Source: Patiria pectinifera
Lineage: Eukaryota; Echinodermata; Asteroidea; Valvatida; Asterinidae
Length of the DNA stretch: 64,000 nt
Assembly: GCA_029964075.1 (NCBI GenBank)
Contig: CM057135.1
Coordinates: 853,001-917,000 of the forward strand
Reading direction: 5' to 3'
Shown here: positions 50,142 through 60,959 of the stretch, in pieces
Layout of the letters: every line of letters starts with the position of its first letter
Numbering within the stretch: position 1 is the stretch's first letter
Made by a program: the position numbers and the translations under genes
Notes under the pieces: generated by a model
What the model was told of the DNA's origin: nothing
Database searches by the model: none
The model's input: only the letters and a program-made list of their open reading frames with translations

Positions 50142-52137
50142 GGAGCATTTATAAAGCGCTTTTAACAAAGATCAAAGCGCTGTACAAAACTACAAAACTA
50201 CAATCTACAAATAAACAAGGCAAAAAAAAAAAAAAAACCAACTTAATTTAAGAATAACTCAAGGGAACCAGGAGATAATGAGAGGTACAGATGAAGGTAA
50301 ATTGATTAAAGAAACTAGAGATTTCTTGAAGGTGATGATTGAAGATGCAAGTCGGATGTGTTGAGGGATCTTGTTCCACTCCCTGGGGCCAGCAATCGAG
50401 AAAACTTTGTCACCTGTGGTCTTAGTGTTAATAGGAACATGTAATCGGGAAGTGTCTGTTGAAGACCTAAGCCCCGCCCTACCTGATTTATACAAAGAGA
50501 GTAAATCGGTCAGGTAGGAAGGAGCCAGACAGTGTTGTGTTTTGTAAACGTATAGAATTAATTTGAAAAGAATACGTGATTCAATCGGCAGCCAATGTAG
50601 TTGATGCAGGAGCGGTGAGGCCTCAGTATAGCGGCTTACACAGAGAATGAGTCTGGCTGCACGGTTCTGAAGTTTTTGTAACCTGTTTCTGTCTCCTTGA
50701 CTTATGCTGTATAAAAGAGAATTGAAGTAGTCAAGGCGAGAAGTGATTAGCGAACGTACTGCATGGTGACAAGTGTTCTGATCGATGAACTTCCGAATAC
50801 GATTGATATTGCGTAGATGAAAGTTGACAGATCTGCATATTGTTGTGACATGTTGTGACATAGACATAGTAGAGTCAAAAACCACACCAAGGCTTTTGAT
50901 GAAAGGTGAAGGTTTGATAGTGGTAGATCCTACTTGAAGTGTCAGGTCAGAGAGAGAATTGATGCTACGGGGAGAAGCGGCAATAAAAAATTCTGTTTTA
51001 TCATCATTAAGCTGAAGTTTGTTTGCACACATCCAGAATTTGATGTCAGTGATACATGCTGATAGTTTGTCAAGAGCTATTTTAGAATCTCCAGAGATAG
51101 ATGGATTGAAACTGGTATAAATCTGTGTATCATCAGCATAAATGTGATAGTTCAGATGATGATTCTCAATGATGTCAGAAACCGGTTTGGTGTAGAAAGT
51201 AAAGAGTGTAGGCCCAACAACTGAACCCTGGGGAACGCCAAAATCTACAGGCTGTTCATCTGAAAGCACCCCAGCAACACGTACACGATTTCGGCGTCCT
51301 CCAAGGTAGTTGTGGAACCAATTCAGAGCTAACCCATGGAGACCAAAAGATGTTTCAAGTCTCGCTATTAACAGATTGTGGTCGATGGTGTCAAAAGCGG
51401 ACGAAAGATCTAACATGACAAGTAGAACCGCCATCTTGTTGTCGATGGCTCGCATAATGTCATTTTTCACCCGCAATAAACCTGTCTCAGTACTGTGGTT
51501 GCTCTTATAGGCAGATTGAAAAGGTTGATGTAGGGAATTGTCGTTGACATGGTTATTGACACGATTTAATACAATTCTCTCCATGAGTTTGGATAAAAAA
51601 GGAATATTGGATACTGGACGGTAATTCTTTAGCTCATCTACATCCAGATTAGGTTTTTTGAGTATGGGAGTGACAATAGCCTGAGACAAGTCATGCGGGA
51701 AGGTACCCGTAGAAAAGGAAGAGTTAATCATATGTTTTATGAATGGCGCAAGAACATGGACATTTGCTTTAAGCAGCCAAGTAGGCATTGAATCAAGAGA
51801 ACAGGATTTGTTAGAGGAACCAGTGATGAATTTGATAATTTCCTGTTCATCAACACATTCAAATTCAGAGAGTGGATGGGTGATAACATTAGAAACATGG
51901 CCAGGAATGGTATGCATGGGGACTGATTGAATGTTACTATCAAGGCCACGTCTGATCTGAACAACTTTATCACTGAAAAACAGGGCAAAGCGATCACAAA
52001 TAATTTTCTTAGAATGACCAGTAGGTAACTAATAGTGGAACTATTGTTAAGGAGTTTTTGAATGGTCCGGTAGATATCTTTGACATTGCAAGTGGTTAGT
52101 TTATCTTTAAAGTATGGCTGACTGGATAAGTTGGGAG
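49845..52137 (-). repeat. Left arm of a large inverted duplication
   Basis: Mirrors 53950-56310. It includes the 3' half of the LINE and about 260 bases of DNA beyond the LINE tail, down to ATGATGTTCC at 49845. Inside the arms only scattered substitutions and small indels are seen, one of them a block of about 95 bases (56185-56280) present only in the right arm. Confidence 0.92.
50259..51917 (-). CDS. LINE copy 1 reverse transcriptase
   Basis: 552 residues in one frame. RT motifs: MPTWLLKANVHVLAPF, PILKKPNLDVDELKNYRPVSN, PFQSAYKSNHSTETGL, LLVMLDLSSAFDTIDH (motif A), FGVPQGSVVGPTLF (motif B), YADDTQIYTSF (motif C, catalytic DD), LNDDKTEFF (motif D). The C-terminal part has RSLITSRLDYFNSLLYSI and LHWLPIESRILFKL, typical of the CR1/L2 group. 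The first methionine is not the true start; the frame breaks near 51945, a break shared by copy 2. Confidence 0.92.
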   Translation of the reverse strand: MHTIPGHVSNVITHPLSEFECVDEQEIIKFITGSSNKSCSLDSMPTWLLKANVHVLAPFIKHMINSSFSTGTFPHDLSQAIVTPILKKPNLDVDELKNYRPVSNIPFLSKLMERIVLNRVNNHVNDNSLHQPFQSAYKSNHSTETGLLRVKNDIMRAIDNKMAVLLVMLDLSSAFDTIDHNLLIARLETSFGLHGLALNWFHNYLGGRRNRVRVAGVLSDEQPVDFGVPQGSVVGPTLFTFYTKPVSDIIENHHLNYHIYADDTQIYTSFNPSISGDSKIALDKLSACITDIKFWMCANKLQLNDDKTEFFIAASPRSINSLSDLTLQVGSTTIKPSPFIKSLGVVFDSTMSMSQHVTTICRSVNFHLRNINRIRKFIDQNTCHHAVRSLITSRLDYFNSLLYSISQGDRNRLQKLQNRAARLILCVSRYTEASPLLHQLHWLPIESRILFKLILYVYKTQHCLAPSYLTDLLSLYKSGRAGLRSSTDTSRLHVPINTKTTGDKVFSIAGPREWNKIPQHIRLASSIITFKKSLVSLINLPSSVPLIISWFP

Positions 52138-52297
52138 GTGAACCCGGAGGTGAACATTCGCCAGTGATAACATTGTCATCATGATATAGCCAGGTTTCAG
52201 TTCGGAATATAACATCAATATCTCTTTCCATAATGTAGTCACATAGAATGGCCGACTTATTTCCGATTGAATGGGCATTCCATACGCAAACACTCAA
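51920..52297 (-). pseudogene. LINE copy 1 endonuclease start and pre-RT linker
   Basis: Begins LSVCVWNAHSIGNKSAILCDYIMERDIDVIF and RTETWLYHDD, the first motifs of an AP-type endonuclease (Asn and Glu motifs). Then the domain jumps at about 52140 to NLSSQPYFKDKLTTCN, the linker before RT. So roughly 180-200 residues with the GDFN and SDH motifs are deleted. Beyond about 51945 the frame is shifted relative to RT. Confidence 0.85.
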
Positions 52298-52890
52298 ATT
52301 TGTGTCATTGAAGTTTGAAACACATTTGACTGTGAGGAGATTGCTATGATTTGGCCCGTGGTGTACTTAGGACCACGTTGCATATGCGCTCTTGGACGGC
52401 TGAGGACAGTTATGGGATGCACAGTGGCAGTTCCACTGTGACGTTTTTGCTTTCGAGTACCAGCTCTGCATCCTCGATGGGTTCTTGCAAGAATGTTCAG
52501 TGATTTTATTGAACGCCAGACATCAATGGAAAGACGTGCATTTTGGTTGTAATATCGGCGGAGTTCATCCTTCGAATAGAGTAACTCCGGTATAGGGTCT
52601 CCGTTTCCTGTTGACCTTGTGATAATGTTATGGTGGTTGCAAGGGTGGGTATCTCTCGAGCAAGGACCGGGATTGGGGTTGATATCACCCGATCTAAGCA
52701 GTTGAATTTGAAAGGTGGCAGTTGAGTTGTTGTAGAAGGGTACCCTTGTACTCAGAAACTTACAGCAAATGGGCCGTTTCCCACAGATATGGGGACTTAA
52801 ATCATCCAAACTGCAGGTCGGTCTAGCTTGCAGGGTGACGCATGGACTAAGCAGGAGAAAGGACAACACAAGGCACCAAGCAGGTCCCAT
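52294..52890 (-). CDS. LINE copy 1 N-terminal leader with signal-like segment and 2A-like motif
   Basis: 198 residues. Residues 4-20 are hydrophobic (AWCLVLSFLLLSPCVTL), like a signal peptide. Residues of about 65-77 read LLRSGDINPNPGP, which matches the 2A ribosome-skipping signature (D-V/I-E-x-N-P-G-P) except Asn for Glu. 2A sequences behind a signal-like leader are known in CR1-type LINEs of sea urchin and lancelet. The rest is basic, and the endonuclease begins in the neighbouring frame at 52297. Confidence 0.75.
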   Translation of the reverse strand: MGPAWCLVLSFLLLSPCVTLQARPTCSLDDLSPHICGKRPICCKFLSTRVPFYNNSTATFQIQLLRSGDINPNPGPCSRDTHPCNHHNIITRSTGNGDPIPELLYSKDELRRYYNQNARLSIDVWRSIKSLNILARTHRGCRAGTRKQKRHSGTATVHPITVLSRPRAHMQRGPKYTTGQIIAISSQSNVFQTSMTQI

Positions 52891-53002
52891 TGTCCAGATA
52901 CTATGTTGGTGAGTTCGAGAGATAATGGATCAATTGTTCACCTAGTGATCACAAGGTGGGGTCCAATTGTGCTCCTCCGCTGATCTGACAGCTTGACTGG
53001 GC

Positions 53003-53608
53003 ATGCACAAACCAACAAAATGTACATTGGTTCACTTGTTTGGAGAGCATGCAGATACGAGAAAAGTTACCTCAAAAACCTCCAAATCATGGGAGCGTCC
53101 GGGTTATTCTTTCATCAACATTCCCCGTGGAGGTACTGACTTCCATGGAGGCATTGGTGTGATTTATAAAACCCAATTGAATCTCAAGATCGTGCTTGGA
53201 CCAATTACTACAACCACTTTTGAGCATGTCGTGCTGACGGATCAAACAAACCTAATATTGTTTGTCGTCATATACAGACCTCCACCATCACAGTCCAACA
53301 AGTTTAAATCTTCAGATTTCCTGACTGAATTTGACAACTTTGTTAATGAAATTGCCATCGTTCCTGGCAAGCTTCTCATGCTTGGCGATTTCAACGTCCA
53401 CATTGATGAGCCAACAAAATCTGAGTCTTCAAAATTCCTCGCTACACTCGCAAGTGCAGACCTTCACCAATTTGTGTCAGGCCCCACCCGTAAATATGGC
53501 CACACGTTGGACCTGGTCATTGGTCGTCTGGAAGACAAGTTGGTCCAAAACTGTTCTGTGCACGAGGACCTGATGTCCGATCATCATGCAGTGCACTTTC
53601 AACTTTAA
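53003..53608 (+). CDS. LINE copy 2 endonuclease domain, N-terminally truncated
   Basis: About 200 residues with SFINIPRGGTDFHGGIGVIY, HVVLTDQTNLILFVVIYRPP, LLMLGDFNVHIDEP (GDFN metal motif), GHTLDLVIGR and MSDHHAVHF (SDHH motif). The Asn and Glu motifs of the domain start are absent because the copy begins inside the domain; they survive in copy 1. The first 10 or so residues may be flank. Confidence 0.88.
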   Translation: MHKPTKCTLVHLFGEHADTRKVTSKTSKSWERPGYSFINIPRGGTDFHGGIGVIYKTQLNLKIVLGPITTTTFEHVVLTDQTNLILFVVIYRPPPSQSNKFKSSDFLTEFDNFVNEIAIVPGKLLMLGDFNVHIDEPTKSESSKFLATLASADLHQFVSGPTRKYGHTLDLVIGRLEDKLVQNCSVHEDLMSDHHAVHFQL

Positions 53609-53629
53609 CGTACTAAACCGGATGCACAG

Positions 53630-53977
53630 ATGATACACTCCGAAATGCGTAACTTTAGGGATATTGATACCGACGCGCTTTCCTGCGATTTCAAGGAGAG
53701 ACTCGAGCCTCTACTTGCACTTAGCAATATCGATGATCAGTTTCATTTCTATAATGAAACTGTTCGACAGATCCTCCACGAGCACTGCCCCGTCAGACAA
53801 CTCGACCGTGCTGTACGGCCGAGTTCCCCCTGGTACAACCGCAACATCCATGGAGCAAGGGGCGTCAGGCGTCGACTGGAGCGGAGGTGGCGGAAAAGCA
53901 AACTTGACAGTGACCGCGATGCCTACTTGGCACAACTGGCATTGCTCTCCGAACTTATCCAGTCAGCCATACTTTAA
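53630..53977 (+). CDS. LINE copy 2 linker between endonuclease and RT
   Basis: 115 residues, helical and charged (MRNFRDIDTDALSCDFKERLEPLL, then SPWYNRNIHGARGVRRRLERRWRKSK). In CR1/L2 LINEs this segment joins the endonuclease and RT domains. It is separated from the endonuclease frame by a stop at 53606 and ends as the linker continues in another frame. Confidence 0.75.
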   Translation: MIHSEMRNFRDIDTDALSCDFKERLEPLLALSNIDDQFHFYNETVRQILHEHCPVRQLDRAVRPSSPWYNRNIHGARGVRRRLERRWRKSKLDSDRDAYLAQLALLSELIQSAIL

Positions 53978-55917
53978 AGATAAACTAACCACTTGCAATG
54001 CCAAAGATATCTACCGGACCATTCAAAAACTCCTTAACAATAGTTCCACTATTAGTTACCTACTGGTCATTCTAAGAAAATTATTTGTGATCGCTTTGCC
54101 CTGTTTTTCAGTGATAAAGTTGTTCAGATCAGACGTGGCCTTGATAGTAACATTCAATCAGTCCCCATGCATACCATTCCTGGCCATGTTTCTAATGTTA
54201 TCACCCATCCATTCTCTGAATTTGAATGTGTTGATGAACAGGAAATTATCAAATTCATCACTGGTTCCTCTAACAAATCCTGTTCTCTCGATTCAATGCC
54301 TACTTGGCTGCTTAAAGCAAATGTCCATGTTCTTGCGCCATTCCTTTTCTACGGGTACCTTCCCGCATGACTTGTCTCAGGCTATTGTCACTCCCATACT
54401 CAAAAAACCTAATCTGGATGTAGATGAGCTAAAGAATTACCGTCCAGTATCCAATATTCCTTTTTTATCCAAACTCATGGAGAGAATTGTATTAAATCGT
54501 GTCAATAACCATGTCAACGACAATTCCCTACATCAACCTTTTCAATCTGCCTATAAGAGCAACCACAGTACTGAGACAGGTTTATTGCGGGTGAAAAATG
54601 ACATTATGCGAGCCATCGACAACAAGATGGCGGTTCTACTTGTCATGTTAGATCTTTCGTCCGCTTTTGACACCATCGACCACAATCTGTTAATAGCGAG
54701 ACTTGAAACATCTTTTGGTCTCCATGGGTTAGCTCTGAATTGGTTCCACAACTACCTTGGAGGACGCCGAAATCGTGTACGTGTTGCTGGGGTGCTTTCG
54801 GATGAACAGCCTGTAGATTTTGACGTTCCCCAGGGTTCAGTTGTTGGGCCTACACTCTTTACTTTCTACACCAAACCGGTTTCTGACATCATTGAGAATC
54901 ATCATCTGAACTATCACATTTATGCTGATGATACACAGATTTATACCAGTTTCAATCTGTCTATCTCTGGAGATTCTAAAATAGCTCTTGACAAACTATC
55001 AGCATGTATCACTGACATCAAATTCTGGATGTGTGCAAACAAACTTCAGCTTAATGATGATAAAACAGAATTTTTTATTGCCGCTTCTCCCCGTAGCATC
55101 AATTCTCTCTCTGACCTGACACTTCAAGTAGGATCTACCACTATCAAACCTTCACCTTTCATCAAAAACCTTGGTGTGGTTTTTGACTCTACTATGTCTA
55201 TGTCACAACATGTCACAACAATATGCAGATCTGTCAACTTTCATCTACGCAATATAAATCGTATTCGGAAGTTCATCGATCAGAACACTTGTCACCATGC
55301 AGTACGTTCGCTAATCACTTCTCGCCTTGACTACTTCAATTCTCTTTTATACAGCATAAGTCAAGGAGACAGAAACAGGTTACAAAAACTTCAGAACCGT
55401 GCAGCCAGACTCATTCTCTGTGTAAGCCGCTATACTGAGGCCTCACCGCTCCTGCATCAACTACATTGGCTGCCGATTGAATCACGTATTCTTTTCAAAT
55501 TAATTCTATACGTTTACAAAACACAACACTGTCTGGCTCCTTCCTACCTGACCGATTTACTCTCTTTGTATCAATCAGGTAGGGCGGGGCTTAGGTCTTC
55601 AACAGACACTTCCCGATTACATGTTCCTATTTACACTAAGACCACAGGTGACAAAGCTTTCTCGATTGCTGGCCCCAGGGAGTGGAACAAGATCCCTCAA
55701 CACATCCGACTTGCATCTTCAATCATCACCTTCAAGAAATCTCTAGTTTCTTTAATCAATTTACCTTCATCTTTACCTCTCATTATCTCCTGGTTCCCTT
55801 GAGTTATTCTTAAATTAAGTTTTTTTTGTTTTGTTTTTGTTTTTGCCTTGTTTATTTGTAGTTTTGTAGTTTTGTACAGCGCTTTGATCTTTGTTAAAAG
55901 CGCTTTATAAATGCTCC

Positions 55918-55957
<40 letters not shown>

Positions 55958-56310
55958 ACCTGGGTCTACCTTTTAGCGATTATTATCATGAATCTAGGCT
56001 CTCTGATTTATTTCACATATCTTTTATAATTCATGTTTAGGCTAATGAGCGCTGTTTCACTAGAAAAGATGTGTTCAATTCATGAGACTAGTTAATTTCT
56101 TGACGGTATACTCTCCGTCAATTACAATAATGCAAAACAGTGTTCTGTGATCACGTTAAGAAGGCTTTTATCATAATACTTTACATCCTTTAAGCCCTTT
56201 TCAGATTGTTTTTGTGTTTTTAATCATAGTTACTAGAGATTTCCGTCGAGATCCGCGTATTTAATTAGTATAAGAGTATGATCTAAAGATGTAATTGAAA
56301 GGAACATCAT
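53950..56310 (+). repeat. Right arm of the large inverted duplication
   Basis: Mirrors 49845-52137, from AACTTATCCAGTCAGCC to GGAACATCAT at 56310. It includes the flank beyond the LINE tail, so the event copied genomic DNA and was not two independent LINE insertions. Confidence 0.92.
54167..55802 (+). pseudogene. LINE copy 2 reverse transcriptase
   Basis: Same RT as copy 1. A 23-base deletion at about 54345 (three-base TTC repeats at its ends) removes IKHMINSS and shifts the frame, after which FSTGTFPHDLSQAIVTPILK onwards is open to the stop at 55803. Motif B reads FDVPQGS instead of FGVPQGS, a likely harmful change; motif C YADD is intact. The earlier break before MHTIPGH is shared with copy 1 and so is older than the duplication. 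Confidence 0.9.
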
Positions 56311-56527
56311 AGCGATAGCGCGCGGGGCACAGGTGGCTTCGGTCAATTATTTAATTGTTTATTCAGTGCATACACCCGCAACATACTCGAGCTTGTCTAG
56401 GGGCTAGACGTCTTTATGGTTGAATGCGCGATAACCCGCTGCAGCGATAACCCGCCAATACGTCAATATTTAGGTAAACAAGGTTTTCATTAAAAAGGTC
56501 AATAATAAAATGTCGTTCCAGGGCCAC
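56311..56527. other. Junction between the inverted duplication and the second Polinton
   Basis: About 215 bases without coding signal. It holds a short GATAACCCGC duplication near 56430-56455. Confidence 0.4.
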
Positions 56528-57330
56528 CGTACTAAACAGAGTTTTAATCTTTTCCGCCAGAGTCGTGTCGCCACCAAATATTTTATTAATCGTTTCTTTG
56601 ATTCTAGCGATCTGACTTTTGAGCCCTCGTTCGTTGGCTTTTACAGCTTCCAATCTGGCAGATCTTTCAACGTTCAAGTCGCTCAATTTATCGTTTAACT
56701 CTCGTCGACCCTCTTCGCTGTTAGATTCGTCGAGTTCTTGTCTCGTGGCTGCAATCTCTCGGTCTAGTTCTGTGAGATGCGCTAAATTAAGTTCTAGGTT
56801 ACCTCTCAACGTCTGAAGACTTTTGTCTAAACCCTGTCTGTAATTAAAGCCTTCCGTTTGAGTGCCGGTGTCGCGTTGTAAATCGACTATAAACTCGGTG
56901 ACGCTGGGTAGTTCTGTCATGGGGATACTCTCGGGTTGTACTTTTTTTTTCGAGCGGGTGAATGTTATAATCCTTAAAACCCAATCTCTACCTGGAAGAT
57001 CTAACCTTTTTGCATAATTTTTTGGGGTTTCTTTTATCCGTTAACCTTACTAAGGCTTTATCAGTTGCTTGGAAAAATAACCCGTCTTTAGTGCCGACAA
57101 AAGTTTCGTATCGCGGAGCTAATGGCCCGTCACCTCTGTTAAAATTCTTGTAAAAATCATCAACGCGATCACTTGTGACCATGCTTCTTCCTCGATATAA
57201 AACCTCAGCTAAGTCGGTAGGAGGATGGGCGTATCAGGAGTATCAAAAATGTCATCTAGATTGGTCTCTTCTACATCATCATCTTCTTTGTTATGGTCAA
57301 AGGGATCCTCTTCAAATCTTTCGTCCATTT
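56528..57330 (-). pseudogene. Decayed coiled-coil membrane protein, Polinton 2
   Basis: Homolog of 11773-13026. The coiled-coil part (LQTLRGNLELNLAHLTELDR) and fragments of the acidic start remain; the C-terminal Pro/Thr linker and membrane tail are absent because the element is truncated here. Broken. Confidence 0.85.
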
Positions 57331-57344
57331 ATTTAATAAACCTA

Positions 57345-57862
57345 TTTAAATGACGCCGTAATTGGATCACCAACCAATTTTGCGTGGCTAGAGCTCCACT
57401 TATGATACCCGTCAATTTACCCATATCTTCTACGCTTAGTTTATTTAGATCCAGTGCTTTCATTTTGAGTAGTTTTAAATTGCTGTTATTCCATGTCTAG
57501 CGTTTAGGGAGCGCTGGGTGAAGTGGGCTGCGTTACTACCGGCACTTGTTGTACTAACGGCGCAGTTGCCTTACTTTTTAGTATCAGCAACCCCACTCCT
57601 ATTATCGACGCTATAGCTCCCCACATCGCCCAAAAGCTGTAATTTATAGCAACGTCCGATGTTACATCCATTTTTGCTAAGTTATATTTCATCTGTCTAT
57701 TGTGCTATCGGTCTATTATACCCTGCTGTATTCGTTAAGGATTGTTAGTCTTGGTCACTCTCATTACCGTCGGTGATGACGCTGTTTTTATCGGTTGGGG
57801 TGTCTCTGTCTCTGCTGGTTGAGCCGCTGGCGTTGCTGTCGCTGCTTTCGGATCTTCCATTT
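57345..57862 (-). pseudogene. Decayed pair of small membrane proteins, Polinton 2
   Basis: Homologs of 13049-13291 (mostly lost) and 13325-13708. The helix WAMWGAIASIIGVGLLIL is kept. The AT block TTTATTTAATAAACCTA upstream of the neighbouring gene start is also kept. Confidence 0.8.
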
Positions 57863-58337
57863 ATTATATTAGGTTTGTTAAATTTCAAATGTTTTGTTGT
57901 GATAATCGTAGCTACTACGGGTGATATAAAAGTTCCGTACTTGTAACAAACGTCGCTCAACATACCAGCCATACTCGCGCTTATAAAAGGATCAGAACTC
58001 AAGTTGTTGGTGAGTTCTTCTTCAGAATCTATAGTGACGTTATATCCTAAAACTTGTACGGGTGTAACAACAGCTAACACTCTCGAAAATAGACTTAAAG
58101 TGTATTTGCCAACAGTTTGAACAATTTAATTTCCAAAAAAAAAAAAATAGTTTCGTACAGATTATACAGCTTTTCGAGTTCTTTACTGTCAAGAGCTTCG
58201 ATATGTTTAACGGTGTATTCTTTTCCCAAGTACTTTTTAGAGTTTCCGGCTGCTACGACACCGCACAGACGATCTTTATGTTCTGTGTCTTGATCTTGCT
58301 CGTTCGTTCAAGCAAGTTTTAGGTCCCCCATCTAATT
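57745..58337 (-). pseudogene. Decayed conserved Polinton protein, Polinton 2
   Basis: Homolog of 13593-14171. The stretch from VTPVQVLGYNVTIDSEEELT to the end DGNESDQD is nearly unchanged, and its tail again overlaps the start of the neighbouring gene. Broken in its first half. Confidence 0.85.
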
Positions 58338-58400
58338 AGAAAGGAGTTTAATTTTGTTGTAGCTTTTGCTAGGAATCCCTTGAATGCCCCGATTCCTAGG

Positions 58401-58535
58401 GATTCCTAGCCGTCTCTCACGTGACCAGTCCACCGGGTCACCAGTTGCCTGACGAAGTCCGATGGTTTCGGACGCAACGTCGCACAGTTGCAAAAATTAA
58501 GTAAGTTCCAGTATTTGATTCAATTTAGAAAAATC
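58401..58535 (+). repeat. Penelope-like terminal repeat, left
   Basis: Nearly identical to 60960-61094. It contains the hammerhead-like core at 58449-58481. A partial extra GATTCCTAGG lies directly before it. Confidence 0.88.
58445..58495 (+). ncRNA. Hammerhead-ribozyme-like motif, left copy
   Basis: CTGACGA (58449-58455) fits the core CUGANGA; GTCCGA and TCGGAC form stem II; GCAACGTC follows where GAAA-stem III-GUC is expected. The A13 position is C in both copies, which would weaken or abolish cleavage. Stem I pairs TGC with GCA only briefly. Hammerheads are known in Penelope terminal repeats. Confidence 0.55.
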
Positions 58536-58599
58536 ATCAGCTACTACTGGATGACTGATAACATACATTATCATGCTAAGAACAATTTCGGGCAGGATT

Positions 58600-60958
58600 G
58601 CCTACAACATGTACGATCATTTGAGAAGACGGCTAGGAAAATCGCGAATTACCGCAACCATTTGAGATTCAGTCTACGTTGCCTCCATGAACACGTGACA
58701 CCCGGAGTATCAAACTCAAAAGCAGCATTACAGGACACAAAGCAGAAAACATTCTGAGAAATGCAGAAAGAAAATTACTCAATGAAAGAATTCGACAGGT
58801 TAATTTCAACATTGACGTACTAAAACAGAAACACAAACAGCTTTCACAGAAATTATCGTCAACGCTGTCACGTGATACATTCGATCGAGTAACCGAGTTC
58901 ACCAGACATGCGCAGTTCACCCTACACGAGAAAACCAAAAGACGCCATCCTGAAAAAATCAAGTCCTTGAAAACCTCGCGAGCGGAACTGGACAAAAACT
59001 GGCGGTATACTGGAAGTTTTACCACCAATGCCAACGCAAAGAAGTGGGTCAAGAATCTCTCCGACCGTACCCTTTCACGGAATGAGTTGTCAGTTCTTGC
59101 AAAAGGATTAAACTACGCTGTTGTGCCGGAAAAATCCGCCCATAGCTGAATTCATCACCGCTACGGAAACGGCCATCTCCCAAGCGCGTTGGAACCAATC
59201 CGAGGCGGGAGTACTACGCCACCAGGTATGCACCACGATATGTAACACCAAGCTGCCCTCCCCGAATATCACCAAGGAGGAAAATAAGGCTCTGTCTGAT
59301 CTATCCAAGGACAAGGATATAGTCATCGTCCCTGCCGATAAGGGCAAGTGTGTGGTGGTACTAAATAAGCAAGACTACGATGAAAAGTGCAAGGATCTAC
59401 AAAAAGACAAGAACATTTACAAACCTGTGGGATGTAATCCAACCAGCGGCTACAGAAAGAAGGTATCTGCTTTCACCACTAAACTTTATACAGAAGGGAC
59501 CATAACAGTGGATCTCAAGAGAAAAATAGACCATCCCACTGAACCCTGTATCCCAGCATTCTATGGGTTACCTAAGATCCATAAGCCAGACCCGATACCA
59601 GTTAGACCGATTGTAAGCAGTATTGGATCGGTGACCTACAATCTCGCCAAATACGCAGCTCAAATACTAAGCCTTCTAGTGGGTCAGTCCCCACACCATA
59701 TCAAAAACACCAAAGAATTCGCCAATCAGATCAAAGACATCTGTCTAATGGACGATGAGACAATAACATTTTTCGACGACAAAGCATTGTTCACGTGTAT
59801 TCCACCTGACGTTGCGATCCAAGCGGTCCAGGAATTTCTTCAGAAAGACACTACCCTGAAGGAACGTACAGCATCGAGCGTCGAGCAACTCATTGAATTG
59901 GTGGACATTTGTCTGAAAACTACATATTTCTCGTACACTGGAAAATTCTACAAACAACAACATGGCTGTGCAATTGGTTCTCCAGTTTCTCTAATTGTAG
60001 TCAACCTTTGCATGGAAATTTTCGAGCAAAGAGCACTCAACACCTACAAAGGAAAAACACCTAGACTATGGTTAAGATACGTGGACGACACTTTTGTCAT
60101 CATCGAACACAACGAACAGGCTTCTTTCTTTGAACACATCAATAACATTGCTGAACACATCAAGTTCACCCAGAAGCCCTGCAAGGAGAACAAACTTGCT
60201 TTCCTTGATTGCCTGGTCACCCGCAATAGCGACGGTACCCTCTCTTCTGACATATACAGAAAACCCACACACACAGACCAGTACCTGCAGTTTGATTCTC
60301 ACCACCCCCTGGTTCATAAACTAGGGTTCATCAGAACACTGCAATATAGGGCAGACACCATCATAAGTGACGAGGACCAGATCTCCAAGGAGAAGGACCA
60401 CATCCAAACTTCACTCCATCAATGTGGATACCCCAAATGGGCTTTCCACAAAGTCAACAAGAATAAACACCAACGTAAAGACAAAGGCGGGGCGAAGCCA
60501 GTAAAAGCCCGGGTCACCATCCCCTGCGTTGCCGGACTGTCTGAACGGATCAAGAACTCTTTCAAGTCACGTGGCATTACCACTTGCTTCAAACCGTGCA
60601 ACACCTTACGGGGGAAAGTAGTTCAAGTGAAGGACAGACAGCCCAAAGATACACGTTCCAACGTGGTATACGGGATCATCTGCGGGGATAAAGACTGCTC
60701 GGAGTCTTACGTTGGGGAAACCAAACAATCCCTAAAATCCAGGACCTACCAACATCGGCGGCCTAGCTGTCTTCTTACACCTACGAGACTCTGGTCACAC
60801 TCTCAGAAATGAGGATGTTGTGATCCTTGATAAGGAAGAGCAGTGGCACAAAAGAGGCTACAAGGAAGCCATCTGGGAAAGGGTCGAACAACCAACACTC
60901 AACAAAAGAGGGGGGCTACGCTTCAACCTTTCACATGCATGGGACCGGACCATTCAAT
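58600..60958 (+). CDS. Penelope-like reverse transcriptase with GIY-YIG endonuclease
   Basis: Reads in more than one frame. N part: YRNHLRFSLRCLHEHVTP, KAENILRNAERKLLNERIRQ, AKKWVKNLSDRTLSRNELSV. Central frame 59121-60812: DKDIVIVPADKGKCVVVLNK, IPAFYGLPKIHKPDPIPVRP, DDKALFTCIPPDVAI (RT motif A region), QHGCAIGSPVS (motif B), WLRYVDDTFVI (YVDD, motif C), NKLAFLDCLVTR. Endonuclease: NVVYGIICGDKDC and SYVGETKQSLKSRTYQH (GIY-YIG). The end EEQWHKRGYKEAIWERVE...LNKRGGLRFNLSHAW is in a third frame up to 60958. Not active in this copy; clade not assigned. Confidence 0.9.
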
Positions 60959-60959
60959 A

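Larger units (their letters stand above)
50104..52920 (-). mobile_element. LINE copy 1 (CR1/L2 type), minus strand
   Basis: 3' tail of (TAA/ATT) repeats at 50104-50140 preceded by GCGCTTTATAAATGCTCC in the element's sense. The coding part runs from 52890 to 50259: N-terminal leader with 2A-like motif, start of the endonuclease, then reverse transcriptase. Most of the endonuclease is missing: NVITGE at about 52165 is soon followed by the pre-RT linker. Its 5' end lies near 52920. Confidence 0.88.
52138..53949. other. Spacer between the inverted arms
   Basis: 1.8 kb holding the 5' part of LINE copy 1 (minus) and the endonuclease part of LINE copy 2 (plus), which do not match each other. The two copies have lost complementary pieces. 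The point where one LINE passes to the other is near 52920-53000. Confidence 0.8.
53003..55956 (+). mobile_element. LINE copy 2 (CR1/L2 type), plus strand
   Basis: Mirror partner of copy 1 across the spacer. Parts: endonuclease from mid-domain, linker, reverse transcriptase, 3' end and ATT-repeat tail (55917-55956). RT proteins of the two copies differ at only about ten residues. Confidence 0.9.

Noticed and set aside
51310-51510. 66-residue frame opposite the LINE RT, repeated at 54551-54751
   Set aside because: It is the antisense of RT motif A to motif B in both copies; repetition follows from the duplication.
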